Assembly (NCBI RefSeq): GCF_013009555.1
Contig: NZ_CP046176.1
Coordinates: 1,271,501-1,335,500, forward strand
Length of the DNA stretch: 64,000 nucleotides
Reading direction: 5' to 3'
Source: Phocaeicola dorei
GTDB lineage: Bacteria > Bacteroidota > Bacteroidia > Bacteroidales > Bacteroidaceae
Made by a program: the position numbers and the translations under genes. A model generated the notes under the pieces. It was not told the DNA's origin. It searched no databases and worked only from the letters and a program-made list of their open reading frames with translations. Below are positions 8,495 to 16,903 of the stretch, piece by piece (the stretch's first letter is position 1; each line of letters begins with the position of its first letter).

Positions 8495-9622
8495 CTATTT
8501 ATCACGGAACTCTTTCTTTTTCCAAAAGTTGAATCCTGCATATATACGGACAGTTCCGAAAGTATTAGTGAGGGAGAAGTCCTTTTTTCGATAGTCGTAT
8601 GTATGCATCACCAACGAAGCTCCTATAAAATATTTGTTGGTGTTATAGACCACGGCAGCACGTGTTATCAGGTCAAAATTGATATCCTTTATCCAATGAT
8701 TGTCAGTATTAGGTGTATCGTCTATTTTTGATTTTTTATAGGCAATGGCCGGTAAGAGTGAAAGATTGGAAACCCAGTTTTTTGCAAATACCCAGTTATA
8801 GCCATAACCCACGTTGATGCTGTAATCAGAATATTTCACTTTCTTGAAAAGTAAAGCATCATGTAGTTGGACTCTCACTTCACCGGGAAGCTTTTCGTAA
8901 TCAAAAGATATGTTGTGCTGGGAATAAGAAAAGCCCGCCATCAGGGAACCCGCGCTTTTACGCTGGTTGGTGGACTGGCTATAGGCTGCCGGATAAGAGA
9001 ATTTTTTATAATTGAAAATCCAATAGGCGTTCAGTCCTTTGATTTTACTTTGCAATCCGTTGAAATTCAAATTTTTAATGGGAGTATTCAGATCAAAACC
9101 GCTGGAAGAACGTATCTTGAAATCGCTTCCTGTCTTTCTGTAATATAAATCCACACCAAATTTGGAACTATAAAGATTCAGTGCCATTTCGGTTTTCTTT
9201 GCCTTGTTTTTATGTCCGCCGAAAATATCTTTTACATCGAAAGAATATCCTAGAAATATCCAGCGCCATCCGAAATAGACTCCCAGCTTGAAACTGGCAT
9301 TGGGGGAGAATCCCAAACTTTGTTCGCCGTTGTTTCCTTTACTACCTAACCGATAGTATTCGTACCAACTGCTGGATTCCAGCATGAAAGCCAGATTGTA
9401 AAGGTTGGGCGAGATATAGGTAGTGTCAATCGCATTGAATTCTTTTCCTACTTTCCTTATTTTTCTTCCGGTATGGCGGACAGTCGTTGCTATTCCGTCA
9501 GTCAATGTAATGAGAACACCCTTGTTGTCCTGTACTGTCGAGTCTTTCTTTTCCGCTTGTGCATATACATTAAAGGCAGAAAGAAAAGACAGACAGAGCA
9601 GGCATAATTTACGGATGTCCAT
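8495..9622 (-). CDS. DUF4421 domain outer-membrane protein
   Basis: The protein is 375 residues with signal peptide MDIRKLCLLCLSFLSAFNVYA. The body matches the DUF4421 family of Bacteroidetes: TTYISPNLYNLAFMLESSSW near residue 68 and FKLGVYFGWRWIFLGYSFDV near residue 110. Regular amphipathic strands suggest a beta-barrel, and the C-terminus ends in an aromatic/charged strand (NFWKKKEF). Function is unknown. It starts 9 bases after the end of the Gfo/Idh/MocA gene and probably shares its promoter. It converges on the Rpn gene; the 143 bases between them show no clear terminator. Confidence 0.75.
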   Translation of the reverse strand: MDIRKLCLLCLSFLSAFNVYAQAEKKDSTVQDNKGVLITLTDGIATTVRHTGRKIRKVGKEFNAIDTTYISPNLYNLAFMLESSSWYEYYRLGSKGNNGEQSLGFSPNASFKLGVYFGWRWIFLGYSFDVKDIFGGHKNKAKKTEMALNLYSSKFGVDLYYRKTGSDFKIRSSSGFDLNTPIKNLNFNGLQSKIKGLNAYWIFNYKKFSYPAAYSQSTNQRKSAGSLMAGFSYSQHNISFDYEKLPGEVRVQLHDALLFKKVKYSDYSINVGYGYNWVFAKNWVSNLSLLPAIAYKKSKIDDTPNTDNHWIKDINFDLITRAAVVYNTNKYFIGASLVMHTYDYRKKDFSLTNTFGTVRIYAGFNFWKKKEFRDK

Positions 9623-9631
9623 AGGCGGAAA

Positions 9632-10621
9632 TCAGAGTTTATTAAGTATACGGTCCATTACCCAGTTGGTGGGTGTCGCACTGATGCCGTCGCAGGTACA
9701 GACAGCTTTTCCCTGCAGGTGTTCTACTACGGCTTTTATGAGCGGAAGTTGTACATGAGGGGGATTTTCGGGAAGAAATTCCTCGCGTCCTCTTTCAGTA
9801 TGCAGGGCGATGGGATCGTAAGTGAAAACGGAAAAACAGATCATCCCCTTGTCTCCGATGATTTCTATACGGTCTTCCTTGGCCGATTCATGGGCGACAA
9901 AACACCATGATCCTGATCCCGGCAGACCGGAATCAAATTTGAAGCAGGCACTTATCGTATCTTCTGCCGGATATAACCCGCCACGGTTGCTCTTGTATCC
10001 TTGGGCTTCGAGAATGCAGCCGAACATATCTTGTAATAAATCCAGCTGGTGAGGAGCCAGATCATAGAAATAACCGCCGCCGGCAATATCAGGTTGTACA
10101 CGCCAGGGCAGGTTGGTGCTGTTGTAATCCAAATCACGGGGAGGCTGGGCGAAACGTATCTGTATATTGATGACATTACCTATTTCACCATCCTCTACCA
10201 TTTGGCGTACTTTTTGGAAATAGGGAAGATAACGTCTGTAGTAAGCGACGAAACAAGGGATACCAGTCTCTTGTGATATGCGGTTGATGCGTGCGCAGTC
10301 CTCATAGCTGGCTGCCATTGGTTTTTCAATATACACGGGCTTTCCTGCCTTCATAGCCATAATGGCGAAAGTGGCATGAGAGGAAGGGGGAGTGGCTATA
10401 TAAATAGCATTGACATCTTCATCTCCTATTAACTGCTGCGGATCGGAGTACCAGCGGGGAATGTTGTGTCTTTTGGCGTATGATTGAGCTTTTTCTTTGT
10501 CACGGCTCATTACAGCCACTACCTCTGAACCTTCGATCAGGGCAAAGGCTGGTCCGCTTTTCTTCTCGGTCACTTCTCCGCAACCGATGAAGCCCCATTT
10601 TACTTTGTCTAATTTAACCAT
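9632..10621 (-). CDS. Gfo/Idh/MocA-family NAD(P)-dependent oxidoreductase
   Basis: The protein is 329 residues. It has an N-terminal Rossmann fold with the nucleotide-binding GFIGCGEVTEKKSGPAF (residues 11-27), the conserved EKP motif (KPVYIEKPMA, near residue 95), and a C-terminal alpha/beta domain with the usual GGGYFYDLAPHQLDLLQDMF segment carrying the active-site His. The family oxidises or reduces sugars, inositols and similar compounds; the substrate is not apparent. It has no signal peptide and so is cytoplasmic. A -7 box at 10671-10678 gives a short leader. The DUF4421 gene follows after 9 bases. Confidence 0.85.
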   Translation of the reverse strand: MVKLDKVKWGFIGCGEVTEKKSGPAFALIEGSEVVAVMSRDKEKAQSYAKRHNIPRWYSDPQQLIGDEDVNAIYIATPPSSHATFAIMAMKAGKPVYIEKPMAASYEDCARINRISQETGIPCFVAYYRRYLPYFQKVRQMVEDGEIGNVINIQIRFAQPPRDLDYNSTNLPWRVQPDIAGGGYFYDLAPHQLDLLQDMFGCILEAQGYKSNRGGLYPAEDTISACFKFDSGLPGSGSWCFVAHESAKEDRIEIIGDKGMICFSVFTYDPIALHTERGREEFLPENPPHVQLPLIKAVVEHLQGKAVCTCDGISATPTNWVMDRILNKL

Positions 10622-10670
10622 GGTAATAACTTTTTTGTCATTCCGCTTAAAATAATAACAATTTATATTG

Positions 10671-10678
10671 CAAAGATA
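10671..10678 (-). promoter_or_regulatory. -7 box of the Gfo/Idh/MocA gene
   Basis: TATCTTTG on the minus strand ends 49 bases before the ATG at 10621. No clear -33 TTTG is seen. Confidence 0.5.
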
Positions 10679-10709
10679 GGACTATTTTGCAATTTCAGCC
10701 GGATAAAAA

Positions 10710-11528
10710 TCAGTTATTGTAATATTTCTTGCGCAACAGTTTGAATGCAGGAGTCTTGACGTAATCATTTAACCAGGAATTCAGGCTGTCAAGCAATATT
10801 GGAGAATGTTTGCTTACTCCCCATGAATAGAATTGTGAGAAGCTGATGGCTGTTTCTATATCCAATTGTGGAAAATCATTGATGGAAGCTTTGGCAATGC
10901 TCTCGTCGCATACGGCATAGTCTATGTCACCATGTGCTACCATGGCCAGTAATTGTTCTTGTCCGTATTTCTCCACTTCTTTGATATAGATGGTATCACC
11001 TATTTCGTTACTTAAATTATGTATGCGCAGAATGGCAGGTGAGTTTTTGACTAGATGAAGGGTCTTGCGGGCTAGTTCCAACTGGCTGTGAATGTACAGA
11101 CTATCGTTTTCTTTTTCGGGTTTACGCTGTACCAGTACTTGTTTGTTCAGTATAATGGGGCGGGTAAACAACAGGGAGTCTTTGTATTCTGTGGTAACTA
11201 CCGTGCTGTTGGCCAATATATCGTATGTTCCTTTTTGTACGCCTTCCAGTCTTTTGGAAAAGCTCATTTCGGGAGTGATTTCCGGTTTCAGTCCTTTGCT
11301 GTGTGCAAAAGCATGGAGCAGTTCGTAGTGGAAACCGGAAACGGTGTCGCCGTCGGCATAAAAACTGATTGAGTTGTACTCGGTAACAGCACGCAGGATT
11401 CCCGATGCCGCTATTTCTGCATAATCGCGGGGCAGACTGGTTTCAGCCTCCGTTTTCTTTTTGAAGAAGATGGAGGATAGGGTTGCTGCAAGGATACCCA
11501 TCAGAACGTATTTCAGATATTTTTTCAT
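10710..11528 (-). CDS. Periplasmic solute-binding protein, SBP_bac_3/MltF-like
   Basis: The protein is 272 residues. The ATG at 11528 is chosen over an upstream TTG because it starts a good membrane signal (MKKYLKYVLMGILAATLSSI). From about residue 40 it follows the bacterial extracellular solute-binding family 3 pattern: GILRAVTEYNSISFY, then SGFHYELLHAFAHSKGLKPE, FSKRLEGVQKGTYDILANST, and a second lobe with YAVCDESIAKA. This is like the N-terminal domain of MltF, but without a transglycosylase domain. It may sense or bind amino acids or muropeptides; no ABC permease is nearby. It begins 8 bases after the porin stop codon and is likely co-transcribed with it. Confidence 0.75.
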   Translation of the reverse strand: MKKYLKYVLMGILAATLSSIFFKKKTEAETSLPRDYAEIAASGILRAVTEYNSISFYADGDTVSGFHYELLHAFAHSKGLKPEITPEMSFSKRLEGVQKGTYDILANSTVVTTEYKDSLLFTRPIILNKQVLVQRKPEKENDSLYIHSQLELARKTLHLVKNSPAILRIHNLSNEIGDTIYIKEVEKYGQEQLLAMVAHGDIDYAVCDESIAKASINDFPQLDIETAISFSQFYSWGVSKHSPILLDSLNSWLNDYVKTPAFKLLRKKYYNN

Positions 11529-11536
11529 ATAGACCG

Positions 11537-13648
11537 TCAATCAAAGAAATTCCATGAAAGGCCGAACTTTATCATTCGCGGATTGATTGGGTAGTGTGGC
11601 GCCAGGAAGTAATTGGATTTTCCCGAACCGGCATTGACATGATACATCATAATAAAGAAGCGGGTACGTTTTAAATGCAGGTTGGCATAGACGTTGACTA
11701 TCGGAAAAGCTCCTATCTCGATTTTGTCATTAGGATTCTGGTTATAGAATTGTCCGATGACGGGGGAGTAGTCTGGCGCGTAATATTTACTGAAATAACG
11801 CACATCTGCTCCCATTTCTATCTGGAGTACTTTTTTGGCGAGACCGAATTTCATGTACAAGTTGCCGTAAGCCGACAATTCCGGTAAGGGTAGAATGTCT
11901 TGCTCACTTGATTTTTGATAGGCTACTTCACCGTCGAGATGAAAAATTCCTACTTTTAATTTTTGTTGCAACATTGCAGTGAATATTTGTATGTTGCCGG
12001 AGTGTTGTCTTACGGCTGCATTGTTCTTGAAACCGGTGACATTTCCTTCACTGTCTTTTACCGGTATGCTGGTATTGGCCAGATAAGTGTAATTCTTTAT
12101 ATTTTCCACTCCGGCACGCAGCTGGGTTCCCCATCTGTCCAGACTTAGTTTTCCTTCCAGGCGGGTTCTCATTATTTTGGATAAATCGTTGTTGTCCCAC
12201 CAGTAATGTTTGGACTGGAAATGCCTGAAATAGAATACGGGGTTCTGGTTCTTGATGAATGCATTTACATCCAGTCTCACCGTATCTCCGAATAAACGGA
12301 GATTCAGATCCCCTCTGCCTTCTACGCTGAATTGTCCTGCGTCTTCACCGGCTATGGCTAATTCTCCTAGGATATTGTAATGTAATAGTTTTCCTTGTTT
12401 TTTGGATAGTTCGCCGCCAATGGAGAGTGAACTTTCCTTATAGTTGTTGATAATGCGTTGTCCCGGTATGTTTGTTGTGTCGGTCAAGGCGAAGTTTCGG
12501 TATTCATAACTTAAAAAGGCGGTAAGTCCGGCTTTTGCCCATTTGTTGAATCCTTCTTGTAAAGCAATGCCAATGGTGTTTTTGATGGATGTACGCTTCG
12601 TCTTGTCTATAGAGTCGGTCCCCAGATAGTTATGTTCAAAATACTTCTGATTCTGTGCGTCATCGTATGAGATGTATTTGCGATTGTTCAAGTCTACTTG
12701 TAGTGTATGTATGAAGCTTGTGACAGGAACAAATACCTGCGTTATTTTTACAGAGTCCGTATCCACACTGTCCTGTTTTTCTTTATAGAACCCTAGGTTG
12801 TAACGATGTGTCAGGAAGGCATGGTAGCTGGTGTTGTGATTCCATATCTGACTCAGTCGGGTTGGGATTTCGTTGGCGGAATATTCTTTTTTGCCTTCTG
12901 CCATATCCAGCGGGTTGGTGATATACCGGTCGTCCGTGATACCTCCGTTTTCTGCCATCTTCAAGTTATCGTTGTTGAATATGAAATGCATGTCATATTT
13001 ATCTCCCCGGTAGCTGGAGAACAGGCCACCGTTGAAGAAGGCTGTGGACTGATCTTGATAAAGCCCCCGGCCATACAGGTAATCTATGTAGAATCCGAAC
13101 CCTAGCCTTTTGTTTGCATTGATGGCAAAATAGGATTTGAAACGTTCTTCTCCGTCACGGCTGCCTCCTCCTTTGTAATAGGTCAGGTTTGTGAATGGAG
13201 AAAGTGTATTGGTGAATATGACATCTTCCGGACGTTGTACGCAAAAGTCGTATGGGTCGGTGAAAAAGTATTGGCTGGGGTCCCGACGGTCAAAAAAGAT
13301 GCGTGAGAGGCGGGGGGAGCCCAAATTTCCCAGGTAATTGTATTGTCCGGTATAGCCGCCCATGTCATTTGAGTTTTGGAAAGCGTGCTGCAAGGTATCT
13401 ACGGGGATATAAGTGACATTGCCAAAACGACTGTCCACTTTCCATGAGTACAGTCCGATGGGGATTGTGCTGGCATCTACTACGGCTGTCGTGTCTATGG
13501 GGTTTCCGTTACGGTCATATTGATCTCTGTTCAGTCCGCTTGCTGAGGAACCGAACTGGTTGTTCAGGGTATTCATTGTCCGCTGTGCCATCAAGGAAGT
13601 ATGGAAGCACAGGAATAATAAAAAAATAATAGAGAATATTCTTTTCAT
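11537..13648 (-). CDS. Putative porin (Porin_10 family)
   Basis: The protein is 703 residues with signal peptide MKRIFSIIFLLFLCFHTSLMA. An N-terminal region with YDRNGNPIDT and IGLYSWKVDSRFGNVTYIPVDT is followed by a long run of amphipathic strands, ending in the aromatic IKFGLSWNFFD. This pattern and length match the Bacteroidetes putative-porin family. It presumably forms an outer-membrane channel of unknown specificity. The solute-binding protein follows directly. A -7 box ends only 8 bases before the ATG, so the mRNA may be leaderless. Confidence 0.8.
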   Translation of the reverse strand: MKRIFSIIFLLFLCFHTSLMAQRTMNTLNNQFGSSASGLNRDQYDRNGNPIDTTAVVDASTIPIGLYSWKVDSRFGNVTYIPVDTLQHAFQNSNDMGGYTGQYNYLGNLGSPRLSRIFFDRRDPSQYFFTDPYDFCVQRPEDVIFTNTLSPFTNLTYYKGGGSRDGEERFKSYFAINANKRLGFGFYIDYLYGRGLYQDQSTAFFNGGLFSSYRGDKYDMHFIFNNDNLKMAENGGITDDRYITNPLDMAEGKKEYSANEIPTRLSQIWNHNTSYHAFLTHRYNLGFYKEKQDSVDTDSVKITQVFVPVTSFIHTLQVDLNNRKYISYDDAQNQKYFEHNYLGTDSIDKTKRTSIKNTIGIALQEGFNKWAKAGLTAFLSYEYRNFALTDTTNIPGQRIINNYKESSLSIGGELSKKQGKLLHYNILGELAIAGEDAGQFSVEGRGDLNLRLFGDTVRLDVNAFIKNQNPVFYFRHFQSKHYWWDNNDLSKIMRTRLEGKLSLDRWGTQLRAGVENIKNYTYLANTSIPVKDSEGNVTGFKNNAAVRQHSGNIQIFTAMLQQKLKVGIFHLDGEVAYQKSSEQDILPLPELSAYGNLYMKFGLAKKVLQIEMGADVRYFSKYYAPDYSPVIGQFYNQNPNDKIEIGAFPIVNVYANLHLKRTRFFIMMYHVNAGSGKSNYFLAPHYPINPRMIKFGLSWNFFD

Positions 13649-13656
13649 AACGGCGG

Positions 13657-13664
13657 CAAAGATA
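13657..13664 (-). promoter_or_regulatory. -7 box of the porin gene, very close to the start codon
   Basis: TATCTTTG on the minus strand is followed by GCCGCCGTT-ATG with 8 intervening bases. The region where its -33 box should lie overlaps the terminator hairpin of the kor operon. Confidence 0.55.
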
Positions 13665-13676
13665 CAATATAAAAAT

Positions 13677-13720
13677 AAAAGGAAGAGCTTTTCCGCTATG
13701 GAAAGTTCTTCCTTTTATTA
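13677..13720 (-). terminator. Terminator of the 2-oxoacid oxidoreductase operon
   Basis: AAAAGGAAGAGCTTTTCC at 13677-13694 pairs with GGAAAGTTCTTCCTTTT at 13700-13716 with one mismatch and one bulge. T-rich sequence follows on either strand, so it could work in both directions. Confidence 0.65.
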
Positions 13721-13741
13721 TTCGTTTAGAGTTATTTTAAC

Positions 13742-14284
13742 TTACTGAGGTTTAATAATCTCCATTCCGATTCGGATGGCTTCTTCATTCATCGGTATCA
13801 GATGATGGTGACGTTCGGGTAATGTTTTGCGTAAAGCTTTTATTACACTTTCAATGGATACTACGGGACGTAGTTTTAGCAAGCCTCCTAAGACAATCAT
13901 GTTGAAGGTCTTTGCCATTCCTTTTTCGTTGGCGGCATCCATTGCGTCAATACGATAGATTTGTATGTCCCTACGTGTCGGAGGCTCGATGATTCCGTAT
14001 CCGTCATAAATGAGAATACCACCTGGTTTAATTTTGCCTTCAAACTTTTCCAATGAGGGTTGGTTCAGTATGATGGCTGTGTCATATTGGCTGAGAATGG
14101 GTGAAGAGATGCGTTCATCACTGACAATCACCGTTACGTTAGCGGTTCCTCCCCGTTGTTCGGGACCGTATGCCGGCATCCAGGTTACTTCCTTGTCTTC
14201 CATCAGTCCGGAATAGGCAAGTATCTTACCCATGGATAGCACACCCTGACCGCCGAATCCTGCTATAATGATTTCCTGTTTCAT
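13742..14284 (-). CDS. korC: 2-oxoacid:ferredoxin oxidoreductase, gamma subunit
   Basis: The protein is 180 residues. It has the gamma-domain opening GFGGQGVLSMGKILAYSG (residues 9-26) and the segment MPAYGPEQRGGTANVTVIVS typical of KorC/VorG-type subunits. With the alpha and beta subunits it forms the enzyme that converts a 2-oxoacid, CoA and oxidised ferredoxin to acyl-CoA, CO2 and reduced ferredoxin, or the reverse. In Bacteroidetes this set is annotated either as 2-oxoglutarate or as branched-chain 2-oxoacid oxidoreductase; the sequence alone does not settle the substrate. It is the last gene of the operon, 13 bases after the beta subunit, with a terminator after it. Confidence 0.85.
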   Translation of the reverse strand: MKQEIIIAGFGGQGVLSMGKILAYSGLMEDKEVTWMPAYGPEQRGGTANVTVIVSDERISSPILSQYDTAIILNQPSLEKFEGKIKPGGILIYDGYGIIEPPTRRDIQIYRIDAMDAANEKGMAKTFNMIVLGGLLKLRPVVSIESVIKALRKTLPERHHHLIPMNEEAIRIGMEIIKPQ

Positions 14285-14297
14285 GGTTTCTGTCTTT

Positions 14298-15062
14298 TTA
14301 TTCTTTATTTTTCAAATCACCCAGCGGATAGAAAGGGAACATGTGTTCCACCATCCAGTCATTGGATGCTTGCGGAGTCATTTTCCAACCGGAATTACAA
14401 GTCGATACAATTTCCACCAAATTAGAACCTTTGCCATTCATTGAATTTTCAAATGCCTTGCGGATAGCCTTTTTGGCTTTGCGGATGGCGGGAACTGTAT
14501 GTACGGACTGGCGGGTAACGTAGGCGGTGCCTTCCAAAGTGGCGGCAATTTCTGTCATTTTCAGCGGATAGCCGTGAATGGCTACATCACGACCATAGGG
14601 GCAGGTGGCTGTTTTCATGCCAACCAGAGTGGTAGGAGCCATTTGCCCACCGGTCATTCCATAAATGGCATTGTTGATAAAGATGATAGTAATGTTTTCA
14701 CCACGATTTAAAGCATGGATAGTTTCGGCAGTACCGATACATGCCAAGTCACCATCTCCTTGGTAGGTAAATACCAGACGTCCGGGCCATAAACGCTTAA
14801 TGGCGGTAGCTACGGCTGGTGCGCGTCCGTGGGCGGCTTCTTGCCAATCGATGTCTAGATAATTGTATGCAAATACGGCACATCCTACTGGTGACACACC
14901 GATTGTCTTATCTTCCATGCCCATTTCTTCAATAACTTCGGCTATTAACTTGTGAACCACACCGTGGCTGCATCCGGGGCAATAATGCATCGGATTGTCA
15001 TTCATCAGTGTCGGTTTCTTATAAACCAGGTTTTCGGGTTTTATGATTTCTTCTTTTGTCAT
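14298..15062 (-). CDS. korB: 2-oxoacid:ferredoxin oxidoreductase, beta (TPP) subunit
   Basis: The protein is 254 residues. The conserved YCPGCSHG near residue 27 and the thiamine-diphosphate motif GDGDLACIG...NNAIYGMTGGQ near residues 103-140 identify the TPP-binding beta subunit. It binds thiamine diphosphate and magnesium for decarboxylation of the 2-oxoacid. The gene lies between the 55-residue membrane protein and the gamma subunit. No Fe-S cluster cysteines are seen beyond the CPGC region, consistent with the cluster being carried by the separate ferredoxin-like subunit. Confidence 0.88.
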   Translation of the reverse strand: MTKEEIIKPENLVYKKPTLMNDNPMHYCPGCSHGVVHKLIAEVIEEMGMEDKTIGVSPVGCAVFAYNYLDIDWQEAAHGRAPAVATAIKRLWPGRLVFTYQGDGDLACIGTAETIHALNRGENITIIFINNAIYGMTGGQMAPTTLVGMKTATCPYGRDVAIHGYPLKMTEIAATLEGTAYVTRQSVHTVPAIRKAKKAIRKAFENSMNGKGSNLVEIVSTCNSGWKMTPQASNDWMVEHMFPFYPLGDLKNKE

Positions 15063-15080
15063 AGTTTCTCCTCCTATTGT

Positions 15081-15248
15081 TTATAACATGAACCGCATAA
15101 AGAATTCCACCAGCTTGAGAAAAATAGCTGCTGCACAGACATAGATGAATACTTTGAAGTCACTTGCCACGAAGTAAGTGATGACAGCTGCTAATGCCAG
15201 TGCCATGAAAAGTATGTTCAATATATTTCTGATCAGATCGATATTCAT
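15081..15248 (-). CDS. 55-residue membrane protein inside the 2-oxoacid oxidoreductase operon
   Basis: ATG at 15248 to TAA at 15081 encodes 55 residues. After a short polar start (MNIDLIRNIL) there are two hydrophobic stretches, about residues 10-27 (NILFMALALAAVITYFVA) and 33-45 (VFIYVCAAAIFLK), then a basic/aromatic end (EFFMRFML). It starts 6 bases after the alpha-subunit stop codon and ends 18 bases before the beta-subunit start, with an AGGAGGAG ribosome site for the beta subunit in that second gap. Tight spacing and membrane-like composition argue that it is a real gene. It may tether the complex to the membrane, but that is inference. Confidence 0.65.
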   Translation of the reverse strand: MNIDLIRNILNILFMALALAAVITYFVASDFKVFIYVCAAAIFLKLVEFFMRFML

Positions 15249-15254
15249 ACGGTC

Positions 15255-16337
15255 TTATTTTATTAGTTTCTCTTTCAGTGCAGTGATTACTTCATCCGGA
15301 TCGGGGACAATACCACCCAGACGTCCGAAGTGTTCTACAGGCACTTTACATTTTACAGCCAGACGGACATCTTCTACCATTTGTCCGGCGTTCAATTCTA
15401 CAGTGAGGATACCTTTTACCTGTGCGGCGCGTGCTGCAATAGCTTTCGACGGGAACGGCCATAGGGTAATAGGACGGAGCAAACCAACTTTGATGCCTTC
15501 TTCCCGAGCCATTTCCATTGCCTTTTGGGCAATGCGGGCGCAAGAGCCGAAAGCTACGATCAAATATTCTGCATCTTCGCAGTGAAGTTCTTCGAAGCGT
15601 ACTTCATTCTCTTCTATTTCTGCATATTTTTTCTGAAGATGAATATTGCGCTTTTCCATTTCGGCAGGATCGAGTTCTAATGAGGTAATGATGTTGGGGG
15701 TACGGTGGTGGGTTCTGCCGGTAGTGGCCCACGGACAACGGGCAATGACTTCTTCATCTGTCAGGCGTGTGCGCTGTTCGGGTAATACTACTTTTTCCAT
15801 CATCTGCCCGATAACGCCATCTGCTAGAATAATGGCGGGATTGCGGTATTTGAAAGCCAAATCAAAAGCTATACCTACGAAATCTGCCATTTCCTGTACT
15901 GATGCAGGTGCCAGGGCTATGAGACGATAGTCTCCGTGACCGCCACCTTTCACTGTTTGGAAATAGTCGGCCTGACTAGGTTGGATGGTTCCTAATCCGG
16001 GACCTCCGCGCATGACATTGACAATCAGGCAGGGGAGTTCGGCACCGGCAATGTACGAGATGCCTTCCTGCTTTAAACTAACGCCGGGACTGGAGGATGA
16101 GGTCATTACCATTTTACCGCTTGCTGCACCGCCATATACCATGTTGATTGCTGCGACTTCACTTTCTGCCTGTAACACCACCATACCGGTAGTTTCCCAA
16201 GGTTTCTCTTCGGCCAGAGTTTCCAATATTTCCGATTGGGGAGTGATGGGATAGCCAAAGTAACCGTCTACTCCGATACGGATGGCGGCGTGGGCTATGG
16301 CTTCATTTCCCTTCATTAAAACGACTTCTTCTGCCAT
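15255..16337 (-). CDS. korA: 2-oxoacid:ferredoxin oxidoreductase, alpha subunit
   Basis: The protein is 360 residues. It has the pyruvate:ferredoxin oxidoreductase N-terminal domain, with GNEAIAHAAIRIGVDGYFGYP then ITPQSEI near residues 10-37 and SSSSPGVSLKQEGISYIAGA near residues 80-99, and the C-terminal domain II (LIVAFGSCARIAQKAM). No gamma domain is fused, so this is the separate-subunit KorA/VorB form. The gene starts 11 bases after the ferredoxin gene. In Bacteroides the orthologue is commonly named VorB; the actual substrate is not proven here. Confidence 0.87.
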   Translation of the reverse strand: MAEEVVLMKGNEAIAHAAIRIGVDGYFGYPITPQSEILETLAEEKPWETTGMVVLQAESEVAAINMVYGGAASGKMVMTSSSSPGVSLKQEGISYIAGAELPCLIVNVMRGGPGLGTIQPSQADYFQTVKGGGHGDYRLIALAPASVQEMADFVGIAFDLAFKYRNPAIILADGVIGQMMEKVVLPEQRTRLTDEEVIARCPWATTGRTHHRTPNIITSLELDPAEMEKRNIHLQKKYAEIEENEVRFEELHCEDAEYLIVAFGSCARIAQKAMEMAREEGIKVGLLRPITLWPFPSKAIAARAAQVKGILTVELNAGQMVEDVRLAVKCKVPVEHFGRLGGIVPDPDEVITALKEKLIK

Positions 16338-16348
16338 ATTTGTTACAT

Positions 16349-16579
16349 TTATTGTTGTTTTACTTTATACACAGTAATGCATCCGTCCGGACAGACTGTG
16401 GCACATGATGCGCAACCATTGCAGGTATCCTCTAATACCTGGTGGGCGAATGTGTATCCTTTTTTATTCACTTGTTTGGCATTGAGCGCGATTACATGTA
16501 GCGGACATGCCACTACACATAGATTGCAACCTTTGCAACGCTCTGTGTCTACTACAATAGCACCTTTAATCTTTGCCAT
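16349..16579 (-). CDS. korD: 4Fe-4S ferredoxin-type subunit of the 2-oxoacid oxidoreductase
   Basis: The protein is 76 residues with two 4Fe-4S motifs, CKGCNLCVVACP (residues 15-26) and CNGCASCATVCP (near 53-64), each in the C-x2-C-x2-C-x3-CP arrangement of bacterial dicluster ferredoxins. It is expected to relay electrons from the TPP site to free ferredoxin. It lies 10 bases after the TPR gene and 11 bases before the alpha subunit, in the middle of the operon. Confidence 0.87.
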   Translation of the reverse strand: MAKIKGAIVVDTERCKGCNLCVVACPLHVIALNAKQVNKKGYTFAHQVLEDTCNGCASCATVCPDGCITVYKVKQQ

Positions 16580-16589
16580 GGGTTAGTTA

Positions 16590-16868
16590 TTATTGATTAT
16601 ACATGTCTTTGTTATAGAAATTCAGAATATTCATAATCATGTCACGGGCGGAAACGGCGGGACTTTCCGGATTACGCTCGATGGCTTCCAAATAATTGTT
16701 CAAAGCTTGTTGCCAGTTTCCCATTTTGCGGTAGGCGTTACCCAGTAAGTAATAGGGTTCATCGTTGACGTGCGCATCGTTTCGGATGAAATTAGTTAGC
16801 GCATGAATAGCTCTCTCCGTATCACCCTGTTCGATAAGTGTCTTTATGTCCTGTAATTCTTCCGTCAT
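16590..16868 (-). CDS. Small TPR protein, first gene of the 2-oxoacid oxidoreductase operon
   Basis: From the ATG at 16868 the protein has 92 residues (MTEELQDIKTLIEQGDTERA). It carries TPR-like helices, with YYLLGNAYRKMGNWQQALNN then YLEAI in the second half matching the TPR signature. A second in-frame ATG at 16886 is only 9 bases from the -7 box at 16896-16903, so the later start is preferred. It is probably a protein-protein contact module. Its place at the head of the operon suggests a link to assembly of the oxidoreductase, but nothing in the sequence proves that. Confidence 0.7.
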   Translation of the reverse strand: MTEELQDIKTLIEQGDTERAIHALTNFIRNDAHVNDEPYYLLGNAYRKMGNWQQALNNYLEAIERNPESPAVSARDMIMNILNFYNKDMYNQ

Positions 16869-16895
16869 AAGGCATGATTGTCTCATTGTTGTTTA

Positions 16896-16903
16896 CAAAG
16901 ATA
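16896..16903 (-). promoter_or_regulatory. -7 box of the TPR/2-oxoacid oxidoreductase operon
   Basis: TATCTTTG on the minus strand lies 27 bases upstream of the ATG at 16868. No clear TTTG -33 is seen, although the region is AT-rich. Confidence 0.55.
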
